64,000 nucleotides of DNA from an uncultured Lactobacillus sp. (GCA_948500755.1 CAOOYH010000004.1:1-64000); one strand, 5' to 3'; positions 26,939-36,789 are shown, numbered from the stretch's first letter. Numbers and translations: made by a program. Notes: generated by a model from the letters alone, not told the origin.

Positions 26939-28705
26939 ATGGCTTATCAAGCACTATATCGGAAATGGCGTCCGCGCAATTTTGACAGTGTTATCGGACA
27001 AGAGGCCATTACAGACACGCTAAAAAATGCGATTGAACGCGGTACAGTTTCGCATGCTTTCTTATTTGCGGGGCCACGTGGAACAGGAAAAACGTCCTGT
27101 GCGAAGATTTTTGCAAAGGCATTAAATTGTACAAATTTGCAAAATGGGGAACCTTGCAATGAATGTGAAAATTGTCGTGCGGCTGATAATGGTTCAATGG
27201 CGGATATCATGGAAATCGATGCCGCATCTAACAATGGTGTCGACGAAATTCGTGAAATTCGCGATAAAGTAAAATATGCCCCAACTCAAGGAAAATACAA
27301 GGTCTACATTATTGATGAAGTTCATATGCTTTCTATGGGGGCGTTTAATGCATTATTAAAGACCTTGGAAGAGCCACCAGAGCATGTGGTATTTATTTTA
27401 GCGACAACTGAACTGCAAAAAGTTCCGGCCACAATTATTTCTAGAACGCAAAGATATAATTTTAAGCGGATTTCAAAAGCAGATCTTGAAAAACGGATGA
27501 AGTATATTCTGGATCAAGAGAAGATTGAATATGATGAAAAAGCATTAGGAGTAATTGCTCAAGTGGCTGATGGTGGGATGCGGGATGCTTTAAGTATCTT
27601 GGATCAATTGCTCAGCTACGAAAAGAGCAAGGTCAACTATGATGATGCTCTTAAAATTACTGGTTTTGCTGAAAAAGAAAATATCGAGAAGCTTTTGTTA
27701 GCTATCTTTGATCATAATGCTCAAGAATCATTGAATATCGCTAAAGAGTCTTTGAATAAAGGCGCCAGCGTTAAAAATATTCTTGACGAAATCATCGATA
27801 TGACGGCAACGGCTTTGACGATTTCAAAAGCTGCTAACGTCAATGAGAGCAGTTTTATCAGTGACGATTTTGTTGAAAAATTGCAACAGGTTTCAGCCGA
27901 TGAATTCTTTAATGTGATCAATTTAGCAAATAATGCTTTGAAAGATTTGCGCTATACTAATCAACAACAAATTCCATTAGAAGTATTTTTAGTTGAAGTA
28001 AGTAATTTTCAACCTACGGCAACTAAACATGTGGGCGAAGCTGACAATTCAAGATTTGAAGGGGAAATTGCTGCTTTAAAAAAGCAAATTGATAATTTAA
28101 CCCAGCAGATTAACACTCTTTCATCCAAACCGATTAGATCAACATCGTCAAGTTTCCATATCAATAATGTAAGTACTTCTAATTCTAAAAAGGCAACAAA
28201 GAGTACTGCGCCTGCTAAAACTGCAGTTAAAAAGAAACCCGCTCAGAATAAGAAACAAGTTTATCGTGTGCTAGAAAATGCTACTAAGGCGGATTTACAA
28301 ACTATAAAAGATATCTGGCCAGACTTATTGTCCGTATTAGATGTATCTGAAAAAGCTGTTCTTGATGTCTTAGAACCAGTTGCTGCTAGTCCTGATGAAG
28401 TAGTCATGAAATGTAAGTATGTACTCTGGTTTGAAAAAGCGAGTGCAGACGGAGATTTATTAAATAAATTAACAAGCTATATTGAGAGATTTACTAAGCA
28501 TTCTTATGGTATTGTATTAGTACCAGATAATGATTGGTTAACTGTCAGACAAGAATTTGTTAATAGTCATAAGCAGGAATTATTAGCTAAAAAGAAAAAG
28601 CAAATAGTGGCTGCGGAAACTGATAATGATCAGCCAAATGAGGATAATGAAATTATTAATAAGGCAAAAGACTTGTTTGGTGATACAGTTAATATTAAAG
28701 ATTAA
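26939..28705 (+). CDS. dnaX: DNA polymerase III subunit gamma/tau
   Basis: Clamp-loader ATPase. I take ATG 26939 (MAYQALYRKWRPRNFDSVIG), 588 residues, preceded by AGGAAAGAG. Walker A GPRGTGKT is at 45-52, four zinc cysteines at 64, 73, 76 and 79, DEVHMLS follows, and a low-complexity Ser/Thr/Lys linker precedes the tau-type C-terminus. The upstream open frame from 26861 crosses the SRP RNA and terminator, so it is not coding. Confidence 0.96.
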   Translation: MAYQALYRKWRPRNFDSVIGQEAITDTLKNAIERGTVSHAFLFAGPRGTGKTSCAKIFAKALNCTNLQNGEPCNECENCRAADNGSMADIMEIDAASNNGVDEIREIRDKVKYAPTQGKYKVYIIDEVHMLSMGAFNALLKTLEEPPEHVVFILATTELQKVPATIISRTQRYNFKRISKADLEKRMKYILDQEKIEYDEKALGVIAQVADGGMRDALSILDQLLSYEKSKVNYDDALKITGFAEKENIEKLLLAIFDHNAQESLNIAKESLNKGASVKNILDEIIDMTATALTISKAANVNESSFISDDFVEKLQQVSADEFFNVINLANNALKDLRYTNQQQIPLEVFLVEVSNFQPTATKHVGEADNSRFEGEIAALKKQIDNLTQQINTLSSKPIRSTSSSFHINNVSTSNSKKATKSTAPAKTAVKKKPAQNKKQVYRVLENATKADLQTIKDIWPDLLSVLDVSEKAVLDVLEPVAASPDEVVMKCKYVLWFEKASADGDLLNKLTSYIERFTKHSYGIVLVPDNDWLTVRQEFVNSHKQELLAKKKKQIVAAETDNDQPNEDNEIINKAKDLFGDTVNIKD

Positions 28706-28726
28706 GCAAAGAGAGGAATAATAAAT

Positions 28727-29056
28727 ATGAGTAGAAGACCTAATTTTGGTGGTATGGGTGGCATGAATATGCAACAAATGATGAAGCAAGCAAAGAAGCT
28801 TCAAGCCCAAATGGCAGAAGAACAAGAAAATATTACTGCTCAAGAATTTACTGGAAAGTCTGCTGATGATTTAGTGATTGCTACTTTTAGTGGAGACCGT
28901 CAATTAAAAGATTTAAAGATTAACAAGGAAGCAATTGATCCAGATGATCCTGATATGCTTCAAGATTTAATCATTGATGCTGTAAACAAAGGATTATCTC
29001 AAATTGATAAGGCTACCCAAGCAAGTTTAGGTAAATATACGAAAGGCTTGATGTAA
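28727..29056 (+). CDS. yaaK: YbaB/EbfC nucleoid-associated protein
   Basis: 109-residue DNA-binding dimer. N-terminal Gly/Met-rich stretch then MMKQAKKLQAQMAEEQENI, and the typical DPDMLQDLIIDAVNKGL. It lies between dnaX and recR, the conserved order. Confidence 0.93.
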   Translation: MSRRPNFGGMGGMNMQQMMKQAKKLQAQMAEEQENITAQEFTGKSADDLVIATFSGDRQLKDLKINKEAIDPDDPDMLQDLIIDAVNKGLSQIDKATQASLGKYTKGLM

Positions 29057-29656
29057 TTGCAATATCCATTACCAATTGCACATTTGATTGATTCTTATAT
29101 GAAATTGCCAGGCATTGGTGAAAAAACTGCCACGCGTTTAGCATTTTATACTTTAGATATGCCGCAAGAAGATGTAGAGGATTTTTCCCAGGCACTTGAA
29201 GAAGTAAAAGAGAATTTACATCAATGTTCAATTTGTGGCAATATCACAGAAAAGGATCCCTGTGATATTTGTTCGGATTCTGATCGTGATCAGACTACGA
29301 TTATGGTTGTAGAACAACCTAAAGATGTAATGGCTTTTGAAGATATGGGTGAGTATGATGGTCTTTACCACGTTTTGCATGGAGTTTTATCTCCAATGGA
29401 TGGGGTAGGACCAGAAGAAATTAATATCAAATCGTTAATTACTCGTCTTCAAAAACAAGATCAAGTCAAAGAAGTTATTTTAGCTCTTAATTCTACTCCC
29501 GAAGGTGAATCGACAGCTATGTATATCAGTAAGTTAATTAAACCAGCTGGTATTAAAGTAACTCGTCTTGCAGCTGGACTTGCTGTCGGAAGTGACATTG
29601 AATATGCGAACTCAATTACATTGAAACGCGCTGTACAAGGAAGAACGTCTTTATAA
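29057..29656 (+). CDS. recR: Recombination protein RecR
   Basis: 199 residues, TTG start directly after yaaK. N-terminal helix-hairpin-helix (LPGIGEKTATRLAF), a C4 zinc finger (Cys57, 60, 69, 72), then a Toprim domain (TTIMVVEQPKDVMAFE...STPEGE). Works with RecO/RecF in gap repair. Confidence 0.96.
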   Translation: MQYPLPIAHLIDSYMKLPGIGEKTATRLAFYTLDMPQEDVEDFSQALEEVKENLHQCSICGNITEKDPCDICSDSDRDQTTIMVVEQPKDVMAFEDMGEYDGLYHVLHGVLSPMDGVGPEEINIKSLITRLQKQDQVKEVILALNSTPEGESTAMYISKLIKPAGIKVTRLAAGLAVGSDIEYANSITLKRAVQGRTSL

Positions 29657-29889
29657 TGTCAAAACATAATAAAATTAAAGAACAAGGCGACAAAAAGTTA
29701 ATTACTTTAGTTGAAAAATTGCAAAATGAAATTGCTCTCCAAAACGGGCTAGATCAAAATACATTAGATATGTCTGATGATAATTTAGTAGCAAGCAAAA
29801 TTTTGCGAGCAAAATATACATTTTTGTACGATGAAGCTCGTTATCGGCATACAAGATTTAGTGGTATCACTAATGCCATAACGCAATAA
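29656..29889 (+). CDS. yaaL: YaaL-family protein (DUF2508)
   Basis: 77-residue soluble helical protein; identified by position after recR and the C-terminal pattern AKYTFLYDEARYRHTRF. Function unknown. Its start overlaps the recR stop by one base (TAATG). Confidence 0.85.
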   Translation: MSKHNKIKEQGDKKLITLVEKLQNEIALQNGLDQNTLDMSDDNLVASKILRAKYTFLYDEARYRHTRFSGITNAITQ

Positions 29890-29890
29890 A

Positions 29891-29919
29891 AAGTTCCCAT
29901 GTAAAGGGAACCTTTTTTA
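29891..29919 (+). terminator. Terminator after yaaL
   Basis: AAGTTCCC-ATGTAAA-GGGAACCTT followed by a T run. Confidence 0.9.
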
Positions 29920-29993
29920 TTTTTCAAAATTAAAAATTATCAAGGCTGTTAATCTCTAATAAACTTCTGTAGAATAGACACATGGAGGATTTT

Positions 29994-30632
29994 ATGAAAG
30001 GTTATTTTGTTAGTTTTGAAGGTCCGGATGGAGCAGGAAAAAGTACGGTTTTAAAGAAGGTTTTAGCTGAAATTGAGCCACTTCTTAAGACACAATATCT
30101 TGTGACGCGAGAACCTGGAGGTTCAAAAATTGCTGAAAGTATTAGGCAGATAATTCTTGATCCAAAAAATGTGAAAATGGATGATCGTACTGAGGCACTT
30201 TTATATGCGGCGGCGAGAAGTCAACATATGGCGGAAATCATTAACCCTGCTTTAAAAGAAGGTAAACTTGTAATTTCTGATCGTTTTATTGATAGTTCTC
30301 TTGCTTATCAAGGAGTAGGACGGAATTTAGGAATTGATGAAGTTAAGGCGATTAATGATTTCGCTACGGGTGGCATCATGCCAGATATTACTATTTTCTT
30401 AGATGTCAAACCTGAAATTGGATTAGCTCGAATTGAAAAGTTGCGAGCAGGTCAGGAAGATCGTTTAGAACAAGAAAAATTAGCCTTTCATAAAAAAGTT
30501 TATGCAGGCTATCAAGAAGTAAATAAGCGCTATGCAGATAGAATTGCGGTTGTTGATGCTACTCAAAGTCTGGATGATGTAGTAACAAGTTGTGTAGCGA
30601 TTATTAAGAAAAGATTGCCAGATATTTTTTAG
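29994..30632 (+). CDS. tmk: Thymidylate kinase
   Basis: dTMP to dTDP. P-loop FEGPDGAGKST near the N-terminus and the DR motif in VISDRFIDSSLAYQG. I take ATG 29994 (212 aa), since GGAGG lies 5 bp before it and the upstream ATG at 29982 overlaps that site. First gene of the tmk-darA-holB-yabA-rsmI operon. Confidence 0.95.
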   Translation: MKGYFVSFEGPDGAGKSTVLKKVLAEIEPLLKTQYLVTREPGGSKIAESIRQIILDPKNVKMDDRTEALLYAAARSQHMAEIINPALKEGKLVISDRFIDSSLAYQGVGRNLGIDEVKAINDFATGGIMPDITIFLDVKPEIGLARIEKLRAGQEDRLEQEKLAFHKKVYAGYQEVNKRYADRIAVVDATQSLDDVVTSCVAIIKKRLPDIF

Positions 30633-30642
30633 GGGAAAATCA

Positions 30643-30963
30643 ATGAAGTTAGTTATTGCAATAGTTCAAAAAGAAGATTCGAATAAGTTGCAAAGAGCAT
30701 TTGTAAAAAACAACGTGCGTGCAACTAAGTTGGCAACTACAGGTGGATTTTTAAGTGAAGGCAATACTACATTTTTAATTGGGACTGAAGATGATCATGT
30801 TGAAGATGTATTGAACATTATTAAGGGCCAATCAAAGGCACGTGAAGAATTTGTTCAACCAAGTATGGTCACTACAGGTTATGAAATTAGTCAACCTGTA
30901 AAAATCACAGTTGGGGGTGCAACTTGTTTTGTTGTACCAGTTGATGAGTTTAAACAATTCTAA
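30643..30963 (+). CDS. darA: Cyclic-di-AMP receptor DarA (YaaQ/PstA-like)
   Basis: 106-residue PII-like trimeric protein that binds c-di-AMP. MKLVIAIVQKEDSNKLQRAF at the start and LATTGGFLSEGNTTFLIG in the binding region are typical. Position between tmk and holB is conserved. The downstream target is unknown. Confidence 0.92.
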   Translation: MKLVIAIVQKEDSNKLQRAFVKNNVRATKLATTGGFLSEGNTTFLIGTEDDHVEDVLNIIKGQSKAREEFVQPSMVTTGYEISQPVKITVGGATCFVVPVDEFKQF

Positions 30964-31820
30964 TGATTGATATTTCAAACATTGGTCACGGACCAGCTAA
31001 ACTTTTAGCAAAAGCATATGATAAAAATAAGTTGGCCCACAGTTATCTTTTTGTTGATAATGATGAAAAGAGAGCTTTGAATACGGCTTATTGGCTAGCT
31101 TGTTTGTTTAATTGTACTGGAGAAAATAAGCCTGATGGGACATGCAGAAATTGCCAACAAATTATTTCTGGAAACCATCCAGATGTATTATTGGTTGAAC
31201 CTGAGGGAAAGCAAACTCTTGGGATTGATCAGATTAGACCTTTAAAGGAAGAGCTTGCGAAAAGTCCAGTTGAGAGTACTATCAGGTTTTTCTTAATCAG
31301 TAAAGCAGAAAAGCTAACCCTTTCAGCGGCTAATGGATTGCTCAATCTTCTTGAAGAGCCCATTGCTCCAGTGGTAACGGTTTTGATTACTAATAATGGT
31401 GATCAAATTTTGCCAACAATAAGATCTCGAGTCCAAACTATTAATTTTGATGAAAAAGAAGCTGACAGTAAGAGTAGTCTTTTGTTAAATAGTGGTTTAT
31501 CTACTGAAGAGATTAAAGATTTAGGTGATACTCAAAGTCTTGATCAAGCAATCAAGTATTTTTATCAAGAAATGCTCGAAAGAAATAGTCTAGCTTTAAT
31601 AAGTGCCCATCATTTAGCTGATCAGGCTAAAACGGTTGCTATTCAAAAGTATATTTTGATAAATTTGAAATTGCTGGCAGAAAAAGATTTAAATCAAAAC
31701 AATGAGCGATTAGTAGCAGCAAGAATGCTAAAATGTTTAATAGAAATAGATAAAATGCGATATAGTAATGTTAATTTTCGAAATCTATTAGATTACCTTG
31801 CTTTACAATGGAAACGGTAG
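30963..31820 (+). CDS. holB: DNA polymerase III subunit delta'
   Basis: 285-residue clamp-loader subunit with a degenerate P-loop, zinc cysteines 47/51/61/64 (region CTGENKPDGTCRNCQ) and LLEEP...ILPTIRSRVQ. One-base start/stop overlap with darA (TAATG). Confidence 0.94.
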   Translation: MIDISNIGHGPAKLLAKAYDKNKLAHSYLFVDNDEKRALNTAYWLACLFNCTGENKPDGTCRNCQQIISGNHPDVLLVEPEGKQTLGIDQIRPLKEELAKSPVESTIRFFLISKAEKLTLSAANGLLNLLEEPIAPVVTVLITNNGDQILPTIRSRVQTINFDEKEADSKSSLLLNSGLSTEEIKDLGDTQSLDQAIKYFYQEMLERNSLALISAHHLADQAKTVAIQKYILINLKLLAEKDLNQNNERLVAARMLKCLIEIDKMRYSNVNFRNLLDYLALQWKR

Positions 31821-32174
31821 GTGTTAGAAGTGGATCCTTATTCAAAATTGCAACAACTCCATGATTCTATGGAAAAGATGACTAAAACAATTGAGAGCTT
31901 GGAAAATGATATTTTGGAGACACTCAAGGAAAATACAGAGTTAAAGGTAGAAAATCAGCTGCTACGTGAAAAGCTAGATAAACTAAATAATCATAATGAG
32001 CCAGCTGTCAAGACTCAAAGTGGACTTGAATCTTTGAAGCAAATTTATGATTCGGGCTACCACATCTGTAATATGTACTATGGCTCTCACCGAGATCCAA
32101 GTTCAGATTGTATGTTTTGCTTAGATATTCTTGATAATTTTGGCGAAAAAAAGAATGTAAAGAGAGAACGGTAA
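31821..32174 (+). CDS. yabA: Replication initiation control protein YabA
   Basis: 117 residues from GTG 31821, or 114 from GTG 31830, which has the better-spaced GGTAGGTG. N-terminal coiled coil (EKMTKTIESLENDILETLKE) and a C-terminal zinc site (HICNMYYG...CMFC). Binds DnaA and DnaN to restrain initiation. Confidence 0.92.
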   Translation: MLEVDPYSKLQQLHDSMEKMTKTIESLENDILETLKENTELKVENQLLREKLDKLNNHNEPAVKTQSGLESLKQIYDSGYHICNMYYGSHRDPSSDCMFCLDILDNFGEKKNVKRER

Positions 32175-32175
32175 A

Positions 32176-33030
32176 ATGCAAAGACAGAGTAGTTATGCAG
32201 AAGAGGGCGGCAAGTTATATTTAGTACCCACTCCGATTGGTAATTTGGAAGATATTACGATTAGAGCCAAAAAGATCTTAACCGATGCCGATTATATTGC
32301 GGCCGAAGATACCAGAACTAGTGGCATTTTGCTTGAAAAAATTGGCGTTCACAACAAGATGATTTCCTTTCATAAATATAACTCTAAGGAAAGAGCACCG
32401 GAATTAATCGAATTAATGAAAAAGGGTGCTACAATTGCGGAAATTAGTGATGCAGGGATGCCCGTGATTTCTGATCCGGGCTACATTTTGGTCCAAGAAT
32501 GTATTAAAAATGATATCCCCGTTGTACCACTTCCAGGTCCTTCTGCCTTTGCGACAGCATTAATTGCATCTGGTTTTGACGCGCAACCATTTACTTACTA
32601 TGGCTTCTTACCAAGAAAAGCTTCTGAACAAAAGGTTTTCTTTGAAGAAATGAATAAAGCACATGCTACTTCGATTTTTTATGAAGCGCCTCATAGATTG
32701 GTTAAGACACTGAAGACAATGGCGGAAGTTTTGCCAGCAGATCGGCAAATTGTAGCTGCTCGTGAATTAACCAAAATTCATGAAGAATTTGTCCGTGGAA
32801 GCGTGGAAGAAGTAACGGATTACTTTAACAACAACGCTCCTCGGGGAGAATTCGTAATTTTAGTTTCACCAAACACTGAAGCGCCTAAGCAACTCTCTTG
32901 GGCAGAACTAATTAAGTTGGTTAATGATTTAGTAGACCAAGGTAAAAGCAAAAAAGATGCTATTAAGCAAGTTGCTAAAGAGCATCACGTTTCTAAAAAT
33001 GAACTTTATGATCAATATCATCAGGATTAA
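32176..33030 (+). CDS. rsmI: 16S rRNA 2'-O-ribose C1402 methyltransferase RsmI
   Basis: 284 residues. Tetrapyrrole-methylase fold with LYLVPTPIGNLEDIT, AAEDTRTSG, SDAGMPVISDPG and PLPGPSAFATALIASG. End of the tmk operon. Confidence 0.95.
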   Translation: MQRQSSYAEEGGKLYLVPTPIGNLEDITIRAKKILTDADYIAAEDTRTSGILLEKIGVHNKMISFHKYNSKERAPELIELMKKGATIAEISDAGMPVISDPGYILVQECIKNDIPVVPLPGPSAFATALIASGFDAQPFTYYGFLPRKASEQKVFFEEMNKAHATSIFYEAPHRLVKTLKTMAEVLPADRQIVAARELTKIHEEFVRGSVEEVTDYFNNNAPRGEFVILVSPNTEAPKQLSWAELIKLVNDLVDQGKSKKDAIKQVAKEHHVSKNELYDQYHQD

Positions 33031-33033
33031 ATA

Positions 33034-33771
33034 ATGAAATATAGTGAAAATCATACAATTGAATTTAGTGAGTGCGATGAAAATCAACGCTTAAAATTGC
33101 CTGCTATGGTTGATTTATTAATGCAGGTTTCTGAGCATCAATTAGAAAATGGCGCAGCTGGGACAAACGATTTGATGAAAAGAGGTCTTGGCTGGGTAGT
33201 AACTCAATATCATTTTGATATTCAGCGTTTGCCTCATCCGCAAGAGCAAGTGGTATTAAGCACTGAAGCAAGTGGCTATAATCGCTTTTTTGAATATCGA
33301 GATTTTGAAATTGCAACGCCTGATGGAGAATCTTTAATTACTGCAAAAAGCCAATGGGTGCTATTTGATATTAAAAATAGAAAAATGGTACCAACTGATG
33401 CAGAATTAATGCAAAGATTTGGTGCACCTGAACTTAAAAAGATGTCTCGGTTTCCACGTTTAAGACCGCAAAAGGAATATGATTCAAGTCGAAAATATCG
33501 CGTTCGTTATGATGATTTAGACACAAATCATCATTTAACTAATAGTCATTACTTTAATTGGTTTATTGATATGTTTGATCGCGATTTCTTGAAAGATCAT
33601 GTAGTAAAAACGATTGATTTAAAGTTTGATCGTGAAGTACGCTATGGAGAAACTCCGCTTTCTCTTATGAAAATTGAAGATGAAGATCAAATCAAGTCAT
33701 ATCATGCGATTGAAGATGAGCAGGGTAATGAGCAAGCAATTTGCGAGCTTATTTGGCGAAAAAATGATTAA
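33034..33771 (+). CDS. Acyl-ACP thioesterase
   Basis: 245-residue double hot-dog thioesterase of the FatA/FatB-like bacterial family; releases fatty acids from acyl-ACP. Features: YSENHTIEFSECDENQRLKLP, the SQWVLFDIKNRKMVP stretch and a second hot-dog with DLDTNHHLTNSHYFNW. It starts 3 bp after rsmI. Confidence 0.9.
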   Translation: MKYSENHTIEFSECDENQRLKLPAMVDLLMQVSEHQLENGAAGTNDLMKRGLGWVVTQYHFDIQRLPHPQEQVVLSTEASGYNRFFEYRDFEIATPDGESLITAKSQWVLFDIKNRKMVPTDAELMQRFGAPELKKMSRFPRLRPQKEYDSSRKYRVRYDDLDTNHHLTNSHYFNWFIDMFDRDFLKDHVVKTIDLKFDREVRYGETPLSLMKIEDEDQIKSYHAIEDEQGNEQAICELIWRKND

Positions 33772-33777
33772 ATAGAG

Positions 33778-33802
33778 AGCATGACGGCAGTCATGTTTTT
33801 TT
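33778..33802 (+). terminator. Short terminator
   Basis: CATGAC-GG-CAGTCATG hairpin with a T run; the stem is short. Confidence 0.6.
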
Positions 33803-33823
33803 GTTGAATGGAGGGGATTTGAA

Positions 33824-34342
33824 ATGAAGACAAAAAATTTAGTTCATTTGGAATTACGTGACTTAATCCTTTTAGGAATTATTATTGCGATGAAGGTAAT
33901 CCTAGCTCAATTTTCTTTTGGACCAGCAATGGTGAAAGTTGGTCTGGGCTTCATTGGAAGTGTCATGTTGGGATACATTTTTGGCCCTGTCTGGGGAAGT
34001 GTTGGTGGTGGAATCAGCGATTTAGTATCATCAGCAATTTTTGGTAATCAAGGTGGCTTCTTCATTGGGTTTACTTTAACCGCGATGGTTGGACCACTTA
34101 TTTATGGGCTCTTCTTCTACAATAAAGAAGTTAAAATTTGGCGAATAATTGCAGCTACTATCCTCGTTACAATAATTGTGAACATTGGGATGAATACACT
34201 TTGGCTTCATTTATTGTATGGAGTAGATTTTAAGGTAGCACTAATTCAAAGATTACCAAAAGAAACTATTGTTCCTTGGGTACAAATGGTCATCACGTAC
34301 TTTGTTTTGCAAGCCATTTCTCGTGTTAAAATGTATAAGTAG
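33824..34342 (+). CDS. folT: ECF transporter S component, folate-type (FolT-like)
   Basis: 172-residue membrane protein with six hydrophobic segments. The GPVWGSVGGGISDLVSSAIFG stretch is typical of ECF S components, and the C-terminal NTLWLHLLYG...QRLPKETIVPW matches folate binders. It would use the shared EcfAA'T module encoded elsewhere. GGAGGGGA precedes the ATG; no tetrahydrofolate riboswitch is seen. Confidence 0.8.
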   Translation: MKTKNLVHLELRDLILLGIIIAMKVILAQFSFGPAMVKVGLGFIGSVMLGYIFGPVWGSVGGGISDLVSSAIFGNQGGFFIGFTLTAMVGPLIYGLFFYNKEVKIWRIIAATILVTIIVNIGMNTLWLHLLYGVDFKVALIQRLPKETIVPWVQMVITYFVLQAISRVKMYK

Positions 34343-34366
34343 AAAATAAAAAGGATTTGAAAATAG

Positions 34367-35110
34367 ATGAAAATCTTGAGTGTATCAACTGCTACAAGTA
34401 ATTTGAGTGTAGCTTTGAATGAGAATGAAAAAATAATCGTTGAGAAGAATGAACACGATGAAAGAAATCATAGTGAACATTTAGATCCATTAATTAATGA
34501 AATTTTGGTGGATCACAACTTAACTTTAAAAGATATTGATCGTTTTGCAGTCGCAATTGGACCTGGTTCTTATACTGGTTTAAGAATTGGAATCACCACT
34601 GTGAAAATGTTCGGCAGTATTTTAAATAAAGAAGTTGTCGGAGTCTCAACTCTTCAAGCTTTGGCAAAATCGGTCACTGATAATGAAACTCTAATTATTG
34701 CAGGTCTTGATGCCAGAAACGAAAATTATTTTGCTGGTGGATATGTTTTAGATGAAAATCAAATCCCAGTTAATGTAATTGCAGATGGCCATTATCATAT
34801 TGATATTTTATTGGAAAATGTTAAAGCCTATATTGAAAATTCAGACTACAGGAAGATCATTTTTGTAGGAAATGGCTTTGAAAAACAAGATGAATTAATT
34901 AAGGAACTCGATACTCAATATAGCTATGGTACTGAGGAACAAAACATGGTTCACGCTGGATTAATTGGTCAACTTGCAATTGAAGAAGAACCAGTTGATC
35001 CAGACAAACTGTTACCTCGCTACTTACGTCGTACGCAAGCTGAAGTTGACTGGCATAAGAGGACTGGTAATCCGTTTGGGCCAGATAGTGATTATGTTGA
35101 AGAAGTTTAA
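34367..35110 (+). CDS. tsaB: tRNA t6A synthesis protein TsaB
   Basis: 247-residue inactive paralogue that partners TsaD. N-terminal ILSVSTATSNLSVAL and the interface stretch VAIGPGSYTGLRIG are present. First gene of tsaB-rimI-tsaD. Confidence 0.94.
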   Translation: MKILSVSTATSNLSVALNENEKIIVEKNEHDERNHSEHLDPLINEILVDHNLTLKDIDRFAVAIGPGSYTGLRIGITTVKMFGSILNKEVVGVSTLQALAKSVTDNETLIIAGLDARNENYFAGGYVLDENQIPVNVIADGHYHIDILLENVKAYIENSDYRKIIFVGNGFEKQDELIKELDTQYSYGTEEQNMVHAGLIGQLAIEEEPVDPDKLLPRYLRRTQAEVDWHKRTGNPFGPDSDYVEEV

Positions 35111-35675
35111 ATTATTGAATCAATTCTTTCATCCCGAAGAAAATAAAGTTGATATGAGTTTTTCTCCGTTTATTACAACAATTGGAGGACTTACTCTGCA
35201 GGTAATGCAAGCTGGGGATGAAAATATTCCTGATTTGCTTGTTTTGGAGCGCCAAGTTTATTCTGGTCATACTCCATGGAGCAAGTTTTCTTTTGAAACG
35301 GAATTAAGAAAAAGACAAAATTCTCTTTATTTAGTCGTTTATCACGCGTCAGATTTGGTGGCATTTATTGGTGCGCGCTTTAATCCGCGTGAGGCTCATA
35401 TTACGAACATTGCGGTATCGCCAAAGTATCAAAATCAGCATATTGGGACCTACTTGATGCAATGGATGATTAATCGGGCAAGAAAAAACAATTGCGAAGT
35501 CGTTAGTTTAGAAGTCAAAATTGACAATGATATTGCCCAAAAATTGTATAGTTCGTTAGGATTTAAATCTACATTTATCAGAAAAGATTATTATAAAGAT
35601 ACCCATACTGATGCATTAAATATGGTGTTATGGCTGAAGCCACATCGAGTTAAGAAAAGGAAGTTTACATTTTGA
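35094..35675 (+). CDS. rimI: Ribosomal protein S18-alanine N-acetyltransferase RimI-like
   Basis: GNAT acetyltransferase; ATG 35094 gives 193 residues with an N-terminal extension and 17-bp overlap with tsaB. ATG 35154 (173 aa) is an alternative. Acetyl-CoA site: HITNIAVSPKYQNQHIGTYL. Overlaps the TTG start of tsaD by 4 bp. Confidence 0.88.
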   Translation: MLKKFKLLNQFFHPEENKVDMSFSPFITTIGGLTLQVMQAGDENIPDLLVLERQVYSGHTPWSKFSFETELRKRQNSLYLVVYHASDLVAFIGARFNPREAHITNIAVSPKYQNQHIGTYLMQWMINRARKNNCEVVSLEVKIDNDIAQKLYSSLGFKSTFIRKDYYKDTHTDALNMVLWLKPHRVKKRKFTF

Positions 35676-36721
35676 GTGAAAAAAAGGACGTTCGAATTTT
35701 AGCTTATGAAAGTTCATGTGACGAAACTTCAACTGCAGTCATTAAAAACGGACGCGAAATTGAAAGTTTAATTGTTGCAACCCAGATTAAGAGTCATCAA
35801 CGTTTTGGTGGGGTAGTGCCGGAGGTTGCTAGCCGTCACCATATTGAAGTGATTAGTCAAATTACTAAGGAGGCTTTAAAAGAAGCGGGTACTACTTGGG
35901 ATGACATTGATGCCATTGCAGTAACTTATGGACCAGGTTTAGTAGGGGCACTTTTGATTGGTGTAAGTGCTGCTAAGGCTGCATCCATGGCAACTGGAAT
36001 TCCATTAATCGGGGTTGACCACATCATGGGTCACATTATGGCAGCCCAATTAAAGGATGAGATTGAATATCCAGCTTTAGCGTTGCAAGTTTCTGGTGGC
36101 CACACTGAAATTGTATTATTGAAAGATCCAACCCATTTTGAAATTATTGGTGATACTCGCGATGATGCGGCTGGTGAAGCTTATGACAAGATCGGCCGTG
36201 TGCTAGGCGTAAATTACCCAGCAGGTAAGACGATCGATAAGTGGGCTCATGAAGGAAAAGATACCTTCAACTTCCCACGTGCGATGATGGAAGATGATGA
36301 TTATGACTTTTCATTCTCAGGTTTAAAGAGTGCCTTCATTAATACTTGCCACCATGCAGATCAAATTCATCAAGAATTGAACAAGTATGATTTGGCAGCA
36401 AGTTTCCAAGCTGCGGTAATTGATGTGCTTGCTCATAAGACGATTCGTGCAATTAAGCAATACAAGCCTAAGACTTTCATTATGGGTGGTGGAGTTGCGG
36501 CTAACCAAGGTTTGCGTGACCGCATGAGTGAAGAAATTGCTAAGTTACCTAAGGATGAACAACCAAAGGTGATTTTGCCAGATCTTAAGCTTTGCGGTGA
36601 CAATGCAGCCATGATCGGAGCTGCGGCTTACAACTTGTATAATGAGGGTAAGTTTGCAGACTTAACTTTGAATGCAAATCCATCACTTGAACTTCCATAT
36701 GCAAATAGCATGTTGAATTAG
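35672..36721 (+). CDS. tsaD: tRNA t6A threonylcarbamoyltransferase TsaD
   Basis: 349 residues, TTG start. Kinase-fold enzyme with SSCDETST, the metal ligands in EVASRHHIE, the MGHIMAAQL stretch and GGGVAANQGLR. Modifies A37 of ANN-reading tRNAs. A terminator follows; in Bacillus the next gene would be the ABC-F protein, here displaced by an island. Confidence 0.96.
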   Translation: MSEKKDVRILAYESSCDETSTAVIKNGREIESLIVATQIKSHQRFGGVVPEVASRHHIEVISQITKEALKEAGTTWDDIDAIAVTYGPGLVGALLIGVSAAKAASMATGIPLIGVDHIMGHIMAAQLKDEIEYPALALQVSGGHTEIVLLKDPTHFEIIGDTRDDAAGEAYDKIGRVLGVNYPAGKTIDKWAHEGKDTFNFPRAMMEDDDYDFSFSGLKSAFINTCHHADQIHQELNKYDLAASFQAAVIDVLAHKTIRAIKQYKPKTFIMGGGVAANQGLRDRMSEEIAKLPKDEQPKVILPDLKLCGDNAAMIGAAAYNLYNEGKFADLTLNANPSLELPYANSMLN

Positions 36722-36735
36722 GGTGGATAAATAAT

Positions 36736-36776
36736 AAAAGACCAAGTTTTCTTTAGAAGAGAAACCTGGTTTTTTT
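36736..36776 (+). terminator. Terminator after tsaD
   Basis: ACCAAGTTTTCT and AGAGAAACCTGGT pair, followed by a T run. Confidence 0.85.
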
Positions 36777-36789
36777 GTTGAGGTGAAAA

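Noticed and set aside
28180..28620. Programmed frameshift in dnaX at A-rich Lys codons
   Set aside because: A-runs exist in the linker, but I see no convincing slippery heptamer with stem-loop; not supported.
33772..33823. Tetrahydrofolate riboswitch ahead of folT
   Set aside because: The gap is about 50 bp and holds only a short terminator and the ribosome binding site.
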